Source of the DNA: Botryotinia globosa
Lineage: Eukaryota > Ascomycota > Leotiomycetes > Helotiales > Sclerotiniaceae
NCBI GenBank assembly: GCA_014898425.1
Contig: RCSZ01000013.1
Coordinates: 1,288,501 to 1,352,500, forward strand
Length of the DNA stretch: 64,000 bases
Direction: 5' to 3'
A program made the position numbers and the translations under genes. The notes below the pieces were generated by a model. It did no database searches and was not told the DNA's origin. It was given only the letters and a program-made list of their open reading frames with translations. Shown here piece after piece: positions 1 to 10,030 of the stretch (position 1 is the stretch's first letter; every line of letters begins with the position of its first letter).

Positions 1-206
1 AAGCGTAAATAATTCCAGAGGAAGATCATAAATTTTCGATTTCGCTACAACTAAAGGACAAATACATAAAATAAAAACACATAAAGTCCTCACTTCTACA
101 ATATCTGATTTCATTCACAACCACAAGAACTTTCAAGAAGACTTACAATCAAATACCTCTTTACTACAATTAAACAGCAATCAACACATTCACAAGAACA
201 TATACA

Positions 207-858
207 ATGTCTTCACCAAACGTTCTCTCAAACAAAGACGTCAACATCTCAGCTATGAATCAAGTCAACAGTGTAGTCGATGAGAAGAAGACACCAATTG
301 GTGCTGACCCTCATTCTATGGAATATCATCGTCAAGTTTTGCAGAATAAGATGCAACAGAATGCGTATGTTCTTCCCTTTTTTAGTTACTTCTACCTACA
401 CTATTCAGCAGTTTTGAGCTTCACCACCCCTTCACTTGAGAGTCATCCACAGATAATGTTTGAGATACAAGAGCATTCACTAATTGATTTCAAACTATAG
501 GGGTCAAGAGGAGAAATATATCTCTCCATCGGATACCATCCAATCACCAACTACTGCCAAATTGTCGGCTTATCGCAACAAGCAAGTTGGAAAGTGAGTA
601 CTATCTTCTGTTATTCTCTTCATCACAAACCATAGAGGCATTTGCACAGCCTCGGGCAATCTTGCCATCTTTAAACCGCACAAAATCACTCCAAGAGACA
701 ATGACTAACAGCAACCCTCCAGGAACACCAAACCTCGCTCTCTCTTCGCAAAAACCTCTGCCAAAAAACTTGCCGCAAACGGTCCACTTTTCGGCAAAGA
801 TATCTCAAGTCCAAAACAAACCACAAACGATAATGCCGGCGACGCTATGCAAGAATAG
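207..858 (+). CDS. Spo12-family cell-cycle protein, 128 aa, three exons
   Basis: Exons 207-364, 501-593 and 723-858 join in one frame of 128 codons plus stop. The donors are GTATGT and GTGAGT, and the second acceptor follows a CTAAC branch site. The joined protein has the short Spo12/Bns1 core around residues 55-85: an ISPSDTIQSP block, then a KLSAYRNK stretch and KPRSLFAK. In yeast this family acts in mitotic exit, in the FEAR network that releases Cdc14 from the nucleolus. The SP sites are possible Cdk targets. The N-terminus is polar with no membrane segment. The family call rests on the motif order remembered from yeast Spo12, and the rest of the protein is not conserved enough to help. 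The exon model is strong because each junction restores the frame. Confidence 0.68.
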
Positions 859-2212
859 ATTTCTCATTCTCTATCCATGAGATGGGATTACTTTTTGTAT
901 TTTGCACGGTAGCGGTTCCAATAGAGAGGCGTATAAGTATTACGCGCTTTCGGATTGTTTTTGGTTTTTGGGTTTTGACTTTGGTTCTGGTTTTGGTTAT
1001 TTTCGGTCGGCAAGTCATTGGACAATGATACACATATTATCAAGTGAAGGATATTGTGACAAATTGGTTTATTGTTAGGCAGGGGTTTGGATGGAGAAAT
1101 AAGGAAGGGAAAGGAGAAATTTCATGATTGTGTATTTCTACTGCGTCTCCACATCTACGGATGGTTTGGAGGGTAGGGTGGTTTTGGGCACCGCGTGATG
1201 GACCTGGATATCACATTTATGCGAGGGACGCATGAGAATGGCACGCTTCCTGGCTACGAATCTAAAGTAATGCCTGAGTTGGGAATATCATGACTCAACT
1301 GTCTTCGTACGTCTGGGTATTGATCATGAGGCGTTTTGGGACACTATTTCCTTTCTTCCCTTTCTATGGCTGTATTATTTTTTCGATGAGACGGATATCA
1401 AAAGGCTTTTGATAATCTAGTTAAGATTAGATGGGTTAATTTCATGAGAATTTTCTCTTTCTCTACATTCATTACATTTGAACATCTTGTATACAACTGC
1501 GCTATCGTGATGGTTTTGTATGATGTGCATATCAATGACATGCGTAATCTCGCTTCACTTGGACTGGCTAGCTCACTGTACGAGATGCCTACAGTAAAAG
1601 AGTGCGAATTCAATGTCATCGTGCGACACGTACTTCCCTTTGAGCTGTCTTGATCTCGTTTGAGGCCTTTTTAAGGTCTATGAAAAAATGAAGAGGTGTC
1701 ATATCTGACTCGAGTCGGTTCACTGGGGAGAATAGATTTAAGGCTGGGGCTTGAGGGCCAGAATGGGAGTGATGTTAAGTTGAGTTAAAGTACGCTGTGT
1801 GCTATGCGCTGTGTTTCTGTGCTACGTGAGAAAAGGAAGATAGGAAGATTCTTCAAGTGGTTTTGGGCACGATACTCAAGTCTCTAGCTTTGGAATGTCA
1901 AAGTGCTTATGCACTCGTCGGAGGCAACGGATATAGCCCATAGTACTTGCACCACGTATCACACAGTGTCAACATCAAGAATACCATCTATCCATAACCA
2001 TATCCATAACCATATCCATAAATCTTTCATTAAAAATCGTTGTACTAAATTTCCTTTGGAATTCCCGCAGTGAACAGAACAAACTCCCGAAACAAAGTAG
2101 TACTCCAAGACGCATGTCCGACCCCCGTTAAAACTTTTCTCGGGCCAAATAGGCCATCCTCATTGTCATTATAAAACATTAGGCTAGGGCAGCTAATAAA
2201 AATTGATTTCCT
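859..2212. other. Intergenic, convergent 3' ends
   Basis: This spacer separates the 3' end of the Spo12-like gene from the 3' end of the minus-strand C6 regulator. Both strands hold only short overlapping frames with no splice-consistent continuation. A small tandem repeat of CCATAACCATAT-type units lies at about 1992-2021. I see no gene. Confidence 0.6.
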
Positions 2213-4904
2213 TCAAAAGGGTGCTTGCGGGTAAAAGGGTGCACCGGCATAATCGAAACCTGTTTCGAGACCATTTTGGGGGTAAGGTTCTGCGGGATAT
2301 CAGTTCACGTTGCTTTTGAGCGAAAACCATGATTGATGCAACGAGAAACATAAAGCGAGAGATAGTGGCATCAATCGATGAGCAATAAACAAGACATGAA
2401 AGTGATATTAATGACTTACCCCAGAAAATTGAATCGAATAAATCCATCGGTGACATATTCAACGTCTGTTCCGCAGAATGCATATCACCACTCACATTAT
2501 TCATCGGCATTTGTTGCGCGTAGTCCATCCTGTGTGTCTGTTAGTGAACAAGTATGGATAAAGTCATCGGAAAATTGCAAACATACGGTGGTACTATCCC
2601 ATTTTGCATAGAAGCCATAGCAAGTGCAGCATTTTGTTGTTCATATTCACTTGTTGATTTGAAGTCTGGGCCTTGGATTATCTGAGCTTCCGGGGCCATA
2701 GCCGATTGTTGTTGAATTTGTTGTTGTTCAACCACCCATCCATGATCATATATATTTTTCAGAGCAGCTAAAGCCCTTGACAGAGGTCCGCTGAGTTCAA
2801 TATCCTTATCTGATTTGGGAATGGTGGATGGTTGTTCTTTTGCTGCAGTAACCGAAAGAGCACTTATTAAATCTCCTTGTAGCTGTCGAACTTCCGGATC
2901 TGTTTTAGTTTCACCCAAGATCCCCAGGAGAACTGCGGATGAGAGGCCATGGTAGGTAAATGCCCATGAGCGTGTGGGTATAACGCTCAACGAGTGCATT
3001 TTCAAGTACATTCTAACAGTCTCCGTGAGATTTTGCTTACACTTTTCTGCGATGATTGCCTTCTGGTCGGAGGACATCCCATTTTCACCGCGTCGAAGAG
3101 CGGGTCGGCATAACACTGAGACAACGAAAGATGTGTGAAGACGAAGCGCGAAGTATTGTAATCTATCTTGTACTGTCCTGCATTTATCTTTAATGCGGAG
3201 TGCTGGGAGAACTCTTTGACGAATGTTCTCAACGTCGACAGAATTGGCGATGATTTGATTATAATCGGGCTCAGATACCGAATCATTTTTGACGAAATCC
3301 AATACTCTTTGGCATAGATGATACATAGCTTCTGTGTAGGTGAACCCCTCCGTCAAAGCAATGGGGCTTAGAGGGACTTTACATCTCGTGATCACAGCGA
3401 TTGGAGATCGGTCAAATGACAGTGAGAGTAAACTATCTTGCCAAACGATTGTCCACCTGAAACCCGTTAGATTAATAGAGCAACACGACAGTGAGTGAGC
3501 ATACCATAATTTACGACGAGGTAAGTCATTCTCCTCAGAAGATGTGAATCTACCGCTCTCATTAGGACCTCTATGAAGGCCCAGAGCTTGAGCAAGTCTA
3601 CAAGTAAGACCGATCAATGCCCAAGAAGCCTCAGCTTTCATATCATTGGCTAGAACAAATCCAAGGATTAAAAGTGCCTGCAATGAATCCAATGATGGGC
3701 GAATCAAGAAATTAGATAGCCTCAGGCAATGGAATGATGTTTGAACTGTATTTGAGATTAGTCTCTTTTCATATTCAAAAATAAAAGTATTCAGCTTACC
3801 AAAAGATTGTGAGGCTGCTACACGTCTGTGATATGTAGTTTCAGCGTAATTTGATGATACAGCAAGGACTGCGAACAGCATCCCAAGCCAGGCTGACGAT
3901 ACTCCCTTCTGATTCGGATTCCTACTCTTTGCAGAACTAGCCCGATCTTCCAGGTATATGCACAACTTCGTCTCGAAGTCATCAATATCGATCAGCAGGC
4001 CCCAAAATGGCTGAACTATCTGTTTGTAAATTTGGAATGATCTATGGAAATGTTAGCTGTGATTACAACTTGTTTACATCTTCCATGCTACTGACTTTAA
4101 GACATCTTTGTCCGACGGCAATGCCATAGCAATGTCATGTCTTATTTTGTCCATATGTTCTTTCGACATGAACGGGTACGGAGCCGTTGATATTTGTAAA
4201 CCTAGTATAGGCATAATGTCTTTCCGAATGACATCGTGTTCACCTTCGCCCGGTGATGATCCAATCTGAGCCTCTTCACTCAAAAAAGCTGCGATTGAAT
4301 TCTGCCCAAGATATCGTGATTCGTTTGGATCATCTTCTTCTGTGGTGATATTAACTTCAAATTTCAATCGGTCTCACAATTGTTTGGTATCAAAACACTT
4401 GGCCCCGACTCGGGGGGTATAGATGGCATAGCTTCGAATAACGAACACATTTGTCGGTATTTGAACTTCTTGGCAAAGCTGATATGAATTTGAATTTACC
4501 TGTGGTTCTTGGCCAGCCGTCTTCCTTTCTACCAGAGTAATCACTGGTACTATCTGGGGTACGGGCTCTCTTAACTCCAGCTACTGAAGCCGTCGGTATC
4601 GTCTTTCCGAGATCCCGATTCTTAGGATTGTACGAACACAAGAGGGCATGATCTCTCTTCACACAATTCTCACATGGGTGTTTATTATCACATTTGACCT
4701 TGCGTTGCCTGCAAGGCCAGCAAGCGGTCCCTAAGACTTGTTTAGCAAGCTGCCTATGAAGGATTCTTGACTTGCCACTATCCAGCCAAGAATGGGAAAA
4801 TGATCCATCATACCATATCGAACTTTACGATGTGAGTGTATGATCCTATTGGCCTCATCAGGAGTGATGGAGGCTTCGATTGGTTCTGATGGTCCTTCAC
4901 TCAT
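2213..4904 (-). CDS. Zn(II)2Cys6 fungal transcription factor, 712 aa, eight exons
   Basis: The exons (4904-4814, 4730-4500, 4354-4078, 4041-3800, 3745-3505, 3456-2587, 2529-2420, 2289-2213) sum to exactly 713 codons including the stop. Residues about 33-62 form a C6 zinc cluster: CWPC, then KVKCD, then PCENC, and a last Cys eight residues later. A middle region of about 450 residues matches the fungal_trans regulatory domain, with helices such as LILGFVLAND, GLTCRLAQALGLHRGP and LWWTIVWQDSLL. The C-terminus is rich in Gln, Met and Asn with aromatic residues, as in activation regions. It is expected to bind CGG-type half-sites in the nucleus. The target pathway cannot be named from sequence. 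The start ATG at 4904 is the only one giving an open frame into the zinc cluster across intron 1. Confidence 0.85.
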
Positions 4905-6009
4905 GGTCGTCGTGAAACAATTCCATTCAATTCATGAAAGTAAGGTTGGGAATGCCGAGGGAATTCCGGAAAGGGCTTATCTTACTCACTCAACTCCACA
5001 GCTAGGTGATATTTGGCTTAGCTGAGCACGTGATAGATCGCTTGGTATCGAATGAAGGGGAAAATGAGAAGACGTTGAGCTTCTCGGAAAAAATCAAGTA
5101 AATGGGGATAAAACGAGCAGAAGGATGCAGTGGCATGATAAATCATACGAATATGAATGATTATACAATCAAACTCATGAAAATTCTCTCTAGATCGCTC
5201 AATATACCTATCATCAGCAATCATTCAAACATAGCCGCATAATCGAGATCCTTACATAGATTAAACGCCGAACAACGGATTCATGTCGGGATGGATATGA
5301 TCTTTACGCTTCTCCCGCTCTCTGGATGTTCTCGATGATTGGATAGCTGAGAGTCGCTGGTCAGCCCTATGATGTTAAGTGACTTAGGTTGCATCTACAT
5401 CTGATATGATACTCGAATAGAGATTTCTAACAAGGTCGTGTTCAACAACTCGAGTATTCAAAATCGAAACCATTCAGATATGCGTCAAAACATTTCAAAT
5501 ATGTCATTCTGTGATGACAAAGGCTTGATTGTTGAAAACAGTAACCTTAGCTTGGCTCTGGGCCAACTTCGGTCTGGAGGTGGGAAGTCTCAGCCAGCCA
5601 GCTAAGGCTGATATACAAGATATTCAATATCAGTGGTGTTTTACTTGTCAATCACATTACTACCATTGTATTGCATTGGAGTGCATCTAGAAGTAATGTT
5701 AAAGATATCAGGCCTCAACAATCACAATTGGATCTCAAATAGGATATTGCAATTATGAATCCAATATACAAAATGTTGAATCCATTCAAAGAGTTCTCAT
5801 GTCACTGTCTACCTTGTTCAATCAAAGATTCACACGTTGGATATAATCCCCTACTTGTGTTCTTCTCTCCTAGATTCCTATTTAAAGCCCCCTTCTTCCT
5901 GGATTCTTCTTCTTCATCCAGCAGAAACCAGACATCAAAAGAACTCTATTTCAACATTCCCAGACACATACATACGAACAAATAAACAAGACACCGATTG
6001 TCAATTGCC
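4905..6009. other. Divergent promoter region
   Basis: About 1.1 kb lies between the divergently transcribed C6 regulator and the low-complexity protein gene, so it must hold both promoters. A TATA-like CTATTTAAAG lies at about 5878-5887, roughly 125 bp before the downstream ATG. A GC-richer patch with CCAGCCAGC is near 5594. No convincing coding sequence. Confidence 0.5.
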
Positions 6010-7224
6010 ATGTCTTCCAGAGACATTTACGACAAGGCAACAGTTTATAATCCTGTAGATACTCGCACCAAACCCCCTCAAAACAGCAATGCTTCCAACA
6101 AGCTTTCTTCCTCCCAGTCCAAAGCTCCTTCCTCCAATCAACAATCCTCTTCCGCTGCCCCAAAAGCATACACTACACTCGAAAGAGACAATAAATCGAC
6201 AAATAAAGGGTTGTCTCATCAGCACACTTTACTTCAAAGAGATAGACAGGCTTCTTCATCTCGTGGGCACATTTCAGGTTCTCATGATCGAACTCAGCTC
6301 AATAGAGACCAACAATCATCATCAAGCTCAAGACAGCCAAGCATGATGCGCGCAGCAACAAGTGCTCCTCCAGATGCGACGAGCAAGTTTAAGTCTCAGC
6401 ATGATATCAATATGGCCTCTCAACAAGTCAGATACCAGGAGATGACTTACGAAGAGAAGAAGAAACAGGACGAGTGGGTCCGTAACTTCATTGTCTATGC
6501 CGGACCATGCCCTGCTGGGTTCAGCTGGGAGAGAGTCAAACAAGGATATGTCTGTAATGGCGGGAATCATTTGTGCACTGATGATCTTCTGGCTGAAGGT
6601 AAAGGCGGCTTTTACATGGGAACTCTGGATGCTGGATGGTGGGGCCCGATCTATGATGCAGGCAATCATTTACGACTAGATTATTCAGAGATTATAGTCC
6701 AAGAGTACGCCAAGAAACACGGATTAGACCCAACAGTCGCTCCCGTGATCCCACCACCTAATATACCAGCAAGCCATGAAGTTCACCCAGGAATTGCAAA
6801 AGCACTGGCAGGCCAGGGACCCATGCCACAAATTTGCTCAGTTGAAGGTGTTCTTGATAGGTTCAGGGAGGTAGGTGGAGTTGAGAGACTTCTGGCAATC
6901 GTAAACAACGCTAGGCCCTCTCATCATGTTTCTGGAACATCAAGTCATCATAGGTCAAATGGCCACCACTCATCCAGTGGAAATCTCTCAACCTACGGAT
7001 ATCTCTCATCCAGTGGCCGTCACACATCCAGCGGATATCACTCATCAGGAATGACACCTCAGCTCAGCACTCTCTACGGACCAGGAGGTCTACCAAATCG
7101 ACTTGCAATGAGCACGAGCAATGGTTCCATATCCCAAGGAGGTCGAGTTCCACTCGTGCATCTACCAGCTGCTTATCGCATTGATCCATATGGACAGGGA
7201 CCATTGGGACGCCGCGGACATTAA
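6010..7224 (+). CDS. Low-complexity protein with conserved Cys/Gly/Trp core, 404 aa
   Basis: This is a single-exon frame starting at ATG 6010; the frame is open a few codons further but has no earlier ATG. Residues 1-140 are polar and disordered (Ser, Gln, Asn, Lys). Residues about 155-235 form an ordered core with GPCPAGFSWERV, GYVCNGGNHLC and GGFYMG...GWWGP, whose three cysteines and many Gly/Trp suggest a small compact fold. The C-terminal quarter repeats SSG/HHSS units (about 6960-7050 in DNA) and ends in a basic tail. There is no signal peptide or membrane helix, so an intracellular protein is expected. I do not recognise the family and assign no function. Confidence 0.75.
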   Translation: MSSRDIYDKATVYNPVDTRTKPPQNSNASNKLSSSQSKAPSSNQQSSSAAPKAYTTLERDNKSTNKGLSHQHTLLQRDRQASSSRGHISGSHDRTQLNRDQQSSSSSRQPSMMRAATSAPPDATSKFKSQHDINMASQQVRYQEMTYEEKKKQDEWVRNFIVYAGPCPAGFSWERVKQGYVCNGGNHLCTDDLLAEGKGGFYMGTLDAGWWGPIYDAGNHLRLDYSEIIVQEYAKKHGLDPTVAPVIPPPNIPASHEVHPGIAKALAGQGPMPQICSVEGVLDRFREVGGVERLLAIVNNARPSHHVSGTSSHHRSNGHHSSSGNLSTYGYLSSSGRHTSSGYHSSGMTPQLSTLYGPGGLPNRLAMSTSNGSISQGGRVPLVHLPAAYRIDPYGQGPLGRRGH

Positions 7225-8143
7225 GCCTGAGAAAGTGGAGGAAGGACTCTGTGTATTACGCTCTACTACGTTCTAGAGGATACTACATGATGACGATAAT
7301 GATAATGATAATGCGTGGCTTTGGATACAGATATAGTCATCAAATAGTTCAATGCGAGACGTTATATTAAGACAATGAACTATTTGAATATGCATGTGAA
7401 ATATGGATACAACTGTGAATATCTCGACGAAAAATACAAGTCATCCACCTTTCATCTGATTCACATTTACACCACTTATTCAGTTCCATTTTCAACTCTT
7501 GAAATGGAACTCCCTCTCCGGCCCCTAAACACCAACAGTGTGATCAAGGCAGTATCTCCACTTTTCAGTCACCTTGAAAGTGCTATCGCCAATGCTGGTG
7601 ATTTGAATACTATAATTTTCATAATGGCCATTTCATTCGAGTTCAAATGTTCATTTTGCTTACAAGATGTGCTCATGTTATTACATTCGCCTGAGTCAGT
7701 TATGCACTCGATGATTCGGGTTGAAGACGGCTCATTATGATCACGGGGAAGGTTTGTGATGACTTGAAAATTCGAATGAAAAGTGAATGTGAGAATGTGA
7801 TTCAACTTTAGGTTATACAACAAAGGAGAGATACCTGCGGTACTGAGATGTCTTGGGGAGACAGATTGATAGGGAAGAGTGTCCAGAGCGAACACAAGAA
7901 GGATGAGGATGAAGACATTCTATTCCAAATACAAAAGTAATTGATCACTCAGTCGAACTTGATGGGTAAATCAGATCACCAAACTTATTTAGAGAGGGCC
8001 TTTTGATCTCGAGAAGACAAAATACTCATATTGGAAAACGAAGCTCAGACACGCTGCGCGCAATTCTTCATACAGAAGTGGCGGAAGCTTGCATGTGGGC
8101 GTCGATCATATACAAACACCTATATCAAACCCAGGCTCAAAAC
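7225..8143. other. Intergenic with short unsupported frames
   Basis: After a GATAAT-repeat patch (about 7290-7312) this stretch holds overlapping frames on both strands (7375-7740 plus, 7569-7895 minus). Neither shows domain-like sequence or clean exon structure. A minus-strand segment near 7830-7915 reads as a hydrophobic leader but lacks a start codon in that frame. No gene is called. Confidence 0.4.
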
Positions 8144-8580
8144 ATGTCTCAAACATACAACAAGATTCGACGACAGACGACATAAAGCTTGTGATCCGTG
8201 TAAATCATGAAAGCTTCCTTGACTTCGACAAAGCGGCCCAGGAACATGTGATGGTTGTGTGAAAGCCCAGGCTCAATGCGTAGAGAGCCTGTTCAGACAA
8301 AGCCGATATTCCAACAACGAAATTTGACGGATTATGCTGCGTCAAGAGTGCCACCGGCTAAATCCCGCTGCGATATAAACAATATAACCGATATGAGTAA
8401 TATTAGGGCCTCAACGTTGGCAAGGATAGGAAAGAAGGCTTATACCCAGACGCTGGTGTGGAATTTCTGGTTGATGCAAACTATCCGCCAACGACTTTGA
8501 AAGCGATTCCCAGCCTGAACACGATCAAGAAGACCATGAGACTGCCAAAAAGAGAAGATCTCTAGAATTCCAGATGAAGA
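8144..8580 (+). pseudogene. Decayed Zn(II)2Cys6 regulator, N-terminal part
   Basis: ATG 8144 opens a peptide beginning MSQTYNKIRRQT. It then needs a +1 shift near 8178-8181 to continue as HKACDPCKS, with a C6-cluster second half PGTCDGCVKAQAQC ending at about 8277. Between these halves, two TGA codons interrupt the cluster, one of them at the place of the third cysteine. Further stops follow, and the frame fades into unconstrained sequence by about 8600; a last coding-like patch is at 8810-8885. The cysteine spacing makes the zinc-cluster origin clear, and the frameshift plus stops show it cannot make a functional protein. The original target genes cannot be inferred. Confidence 0.6.
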
Positions 8581-10030
8581 GTATGAAATTGAGTTGGCTG
8601 CAAATATTTCGATTTTGATTTGCTAGATTGTAGCGTTTCTCCAAATTTTATTGACCTCACATGGTCTTCCGGAAGATTAGATTGATTTAGCAATAGATGT
8701 TTCAATATCCCATCGACAGTACCAAGTGAGTAAAGCTTTAATGGGCAAGAAATCGATGCTCTTATTCAACTGCGAAGCTGTAATCTAGGCCTCACACCCC
8801 TTGAGAAAGATTCAAATTGTCTACTCACCGTTGACGAAGATACTTCTGATAATGATATTAGAGTGATTGGGGATGTAAAGGATTAATTTAACCGCCGGTT
8901 GTTCTCGGTGTCGATTAGCATGTGTATGGTAGAAAAGTAGCCCCTCGATTTATTCACGGCAATGGTGACCTCGGGATACGCTTTTGGGCAAGTCTGCTTC
9001 TTACATTAGCTTTTCGATCTACAACACCCGCCTGCTACCTGACGCAATCTTCGGTAGATACTACACACCTCAACTTGATCACTGACTCAGGAAATCTTGA
9101 TATCGAAATGTACGGCGAGTCCCGACCATCGATTAGGGATTTAATCACCCATCAGATTTTCCTCTTGGTCTCCTGCCATATGCGTGGCATGTATATCTAG
9201 TTATGATAAGATCTTCAAGCACATGTATGCATGTGTTGCTAGAAGAGGCAAACCGCCTAATCCCAAATAAGCAGCTTTAGCAAAATCCGCGCTTGGGATT
9301 GGGACTTGTGTACCTGCCCAATCTGCTGCAATTTCATGGCTAGTTGGCAACCACTATTACTGGTAGGTCTAGGAATTCTACTGCCGAGGTATGTTACCAA
9401 ACTTTGGCAGAACAAGAGCATTATTTCTGCTCGTGATAATTTTGGACACAACAAGTACTGGATTTCCTAGTGCGATTTATAACCATTTCTTCTTGATAGT
9501 GGAAACAATTGAGACGAGACCAGATCCTATGACTATAGACATGAGGAACATCAAGGTGATACTAGATAAAACGGAAGTTTAATGCTATATTGTAAGCTGG
9601 ATCTGAGACAACAAAGAAATGAAGTCAAAATGTATGCCATCCGCCCTCATATTTAGACTTCGAAATCGTACTGGTTATATAGAATCTTGCGTGCTCCTCC
9701 CTATGTCGTCGTTCTTGTCGCCTATCTATTTGGGTATCAGGTCCTGGTGGTCCTCATCATGGGATTTGGGTATGGAAAATTCGCTGTTTCGATGTCGTAA
9801 ATCAACTCAATATCATAAAAACAATATTCGCCTTGGGCGTCATAATCGGCGTTTAGTCGTTCCTGACTGCCATCACGTGAAGCCCCGGCTGTCCTCCGCC
9901 CGCCCAGTCAATCAGTCCGCCAATTAATCTGTTCTCTAATATTTTCTGTTCTCCATCTCCTTTCTTGAAAATTGCCCGGTATATTATTAGGGATATATTG
10001 TTAGTGACAGACTAATATTGCTTAAGTATT
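8581..10030. other. Decayed sequence and promoter of the next regulator
   Basis: This is mostly non-coding with broken coding traces. On the minus strand near 9250-9330 a stretch reads WAGTQVPIPSADFAKAAYLG but is bounded by several stops. On the plus strand near 9690-9790 a hydrophobic stretch beginning APPYVVVLVAYLFGYQ reads like one or two membrane helices and then hits stops. These are probably remnants of former genes. The last 100 bp before 10031 are AT-rich and probably hold the promoter of the second C6 regulator. Confidence 0.35.

Noticed and set aside
7375..7740. 121-codon plus-strand frame
   Set aside because: No family features, no signal or repeat structure, and it overlaps an equally long minus frame. 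Composition looks like non-coding AT-rich DNA.
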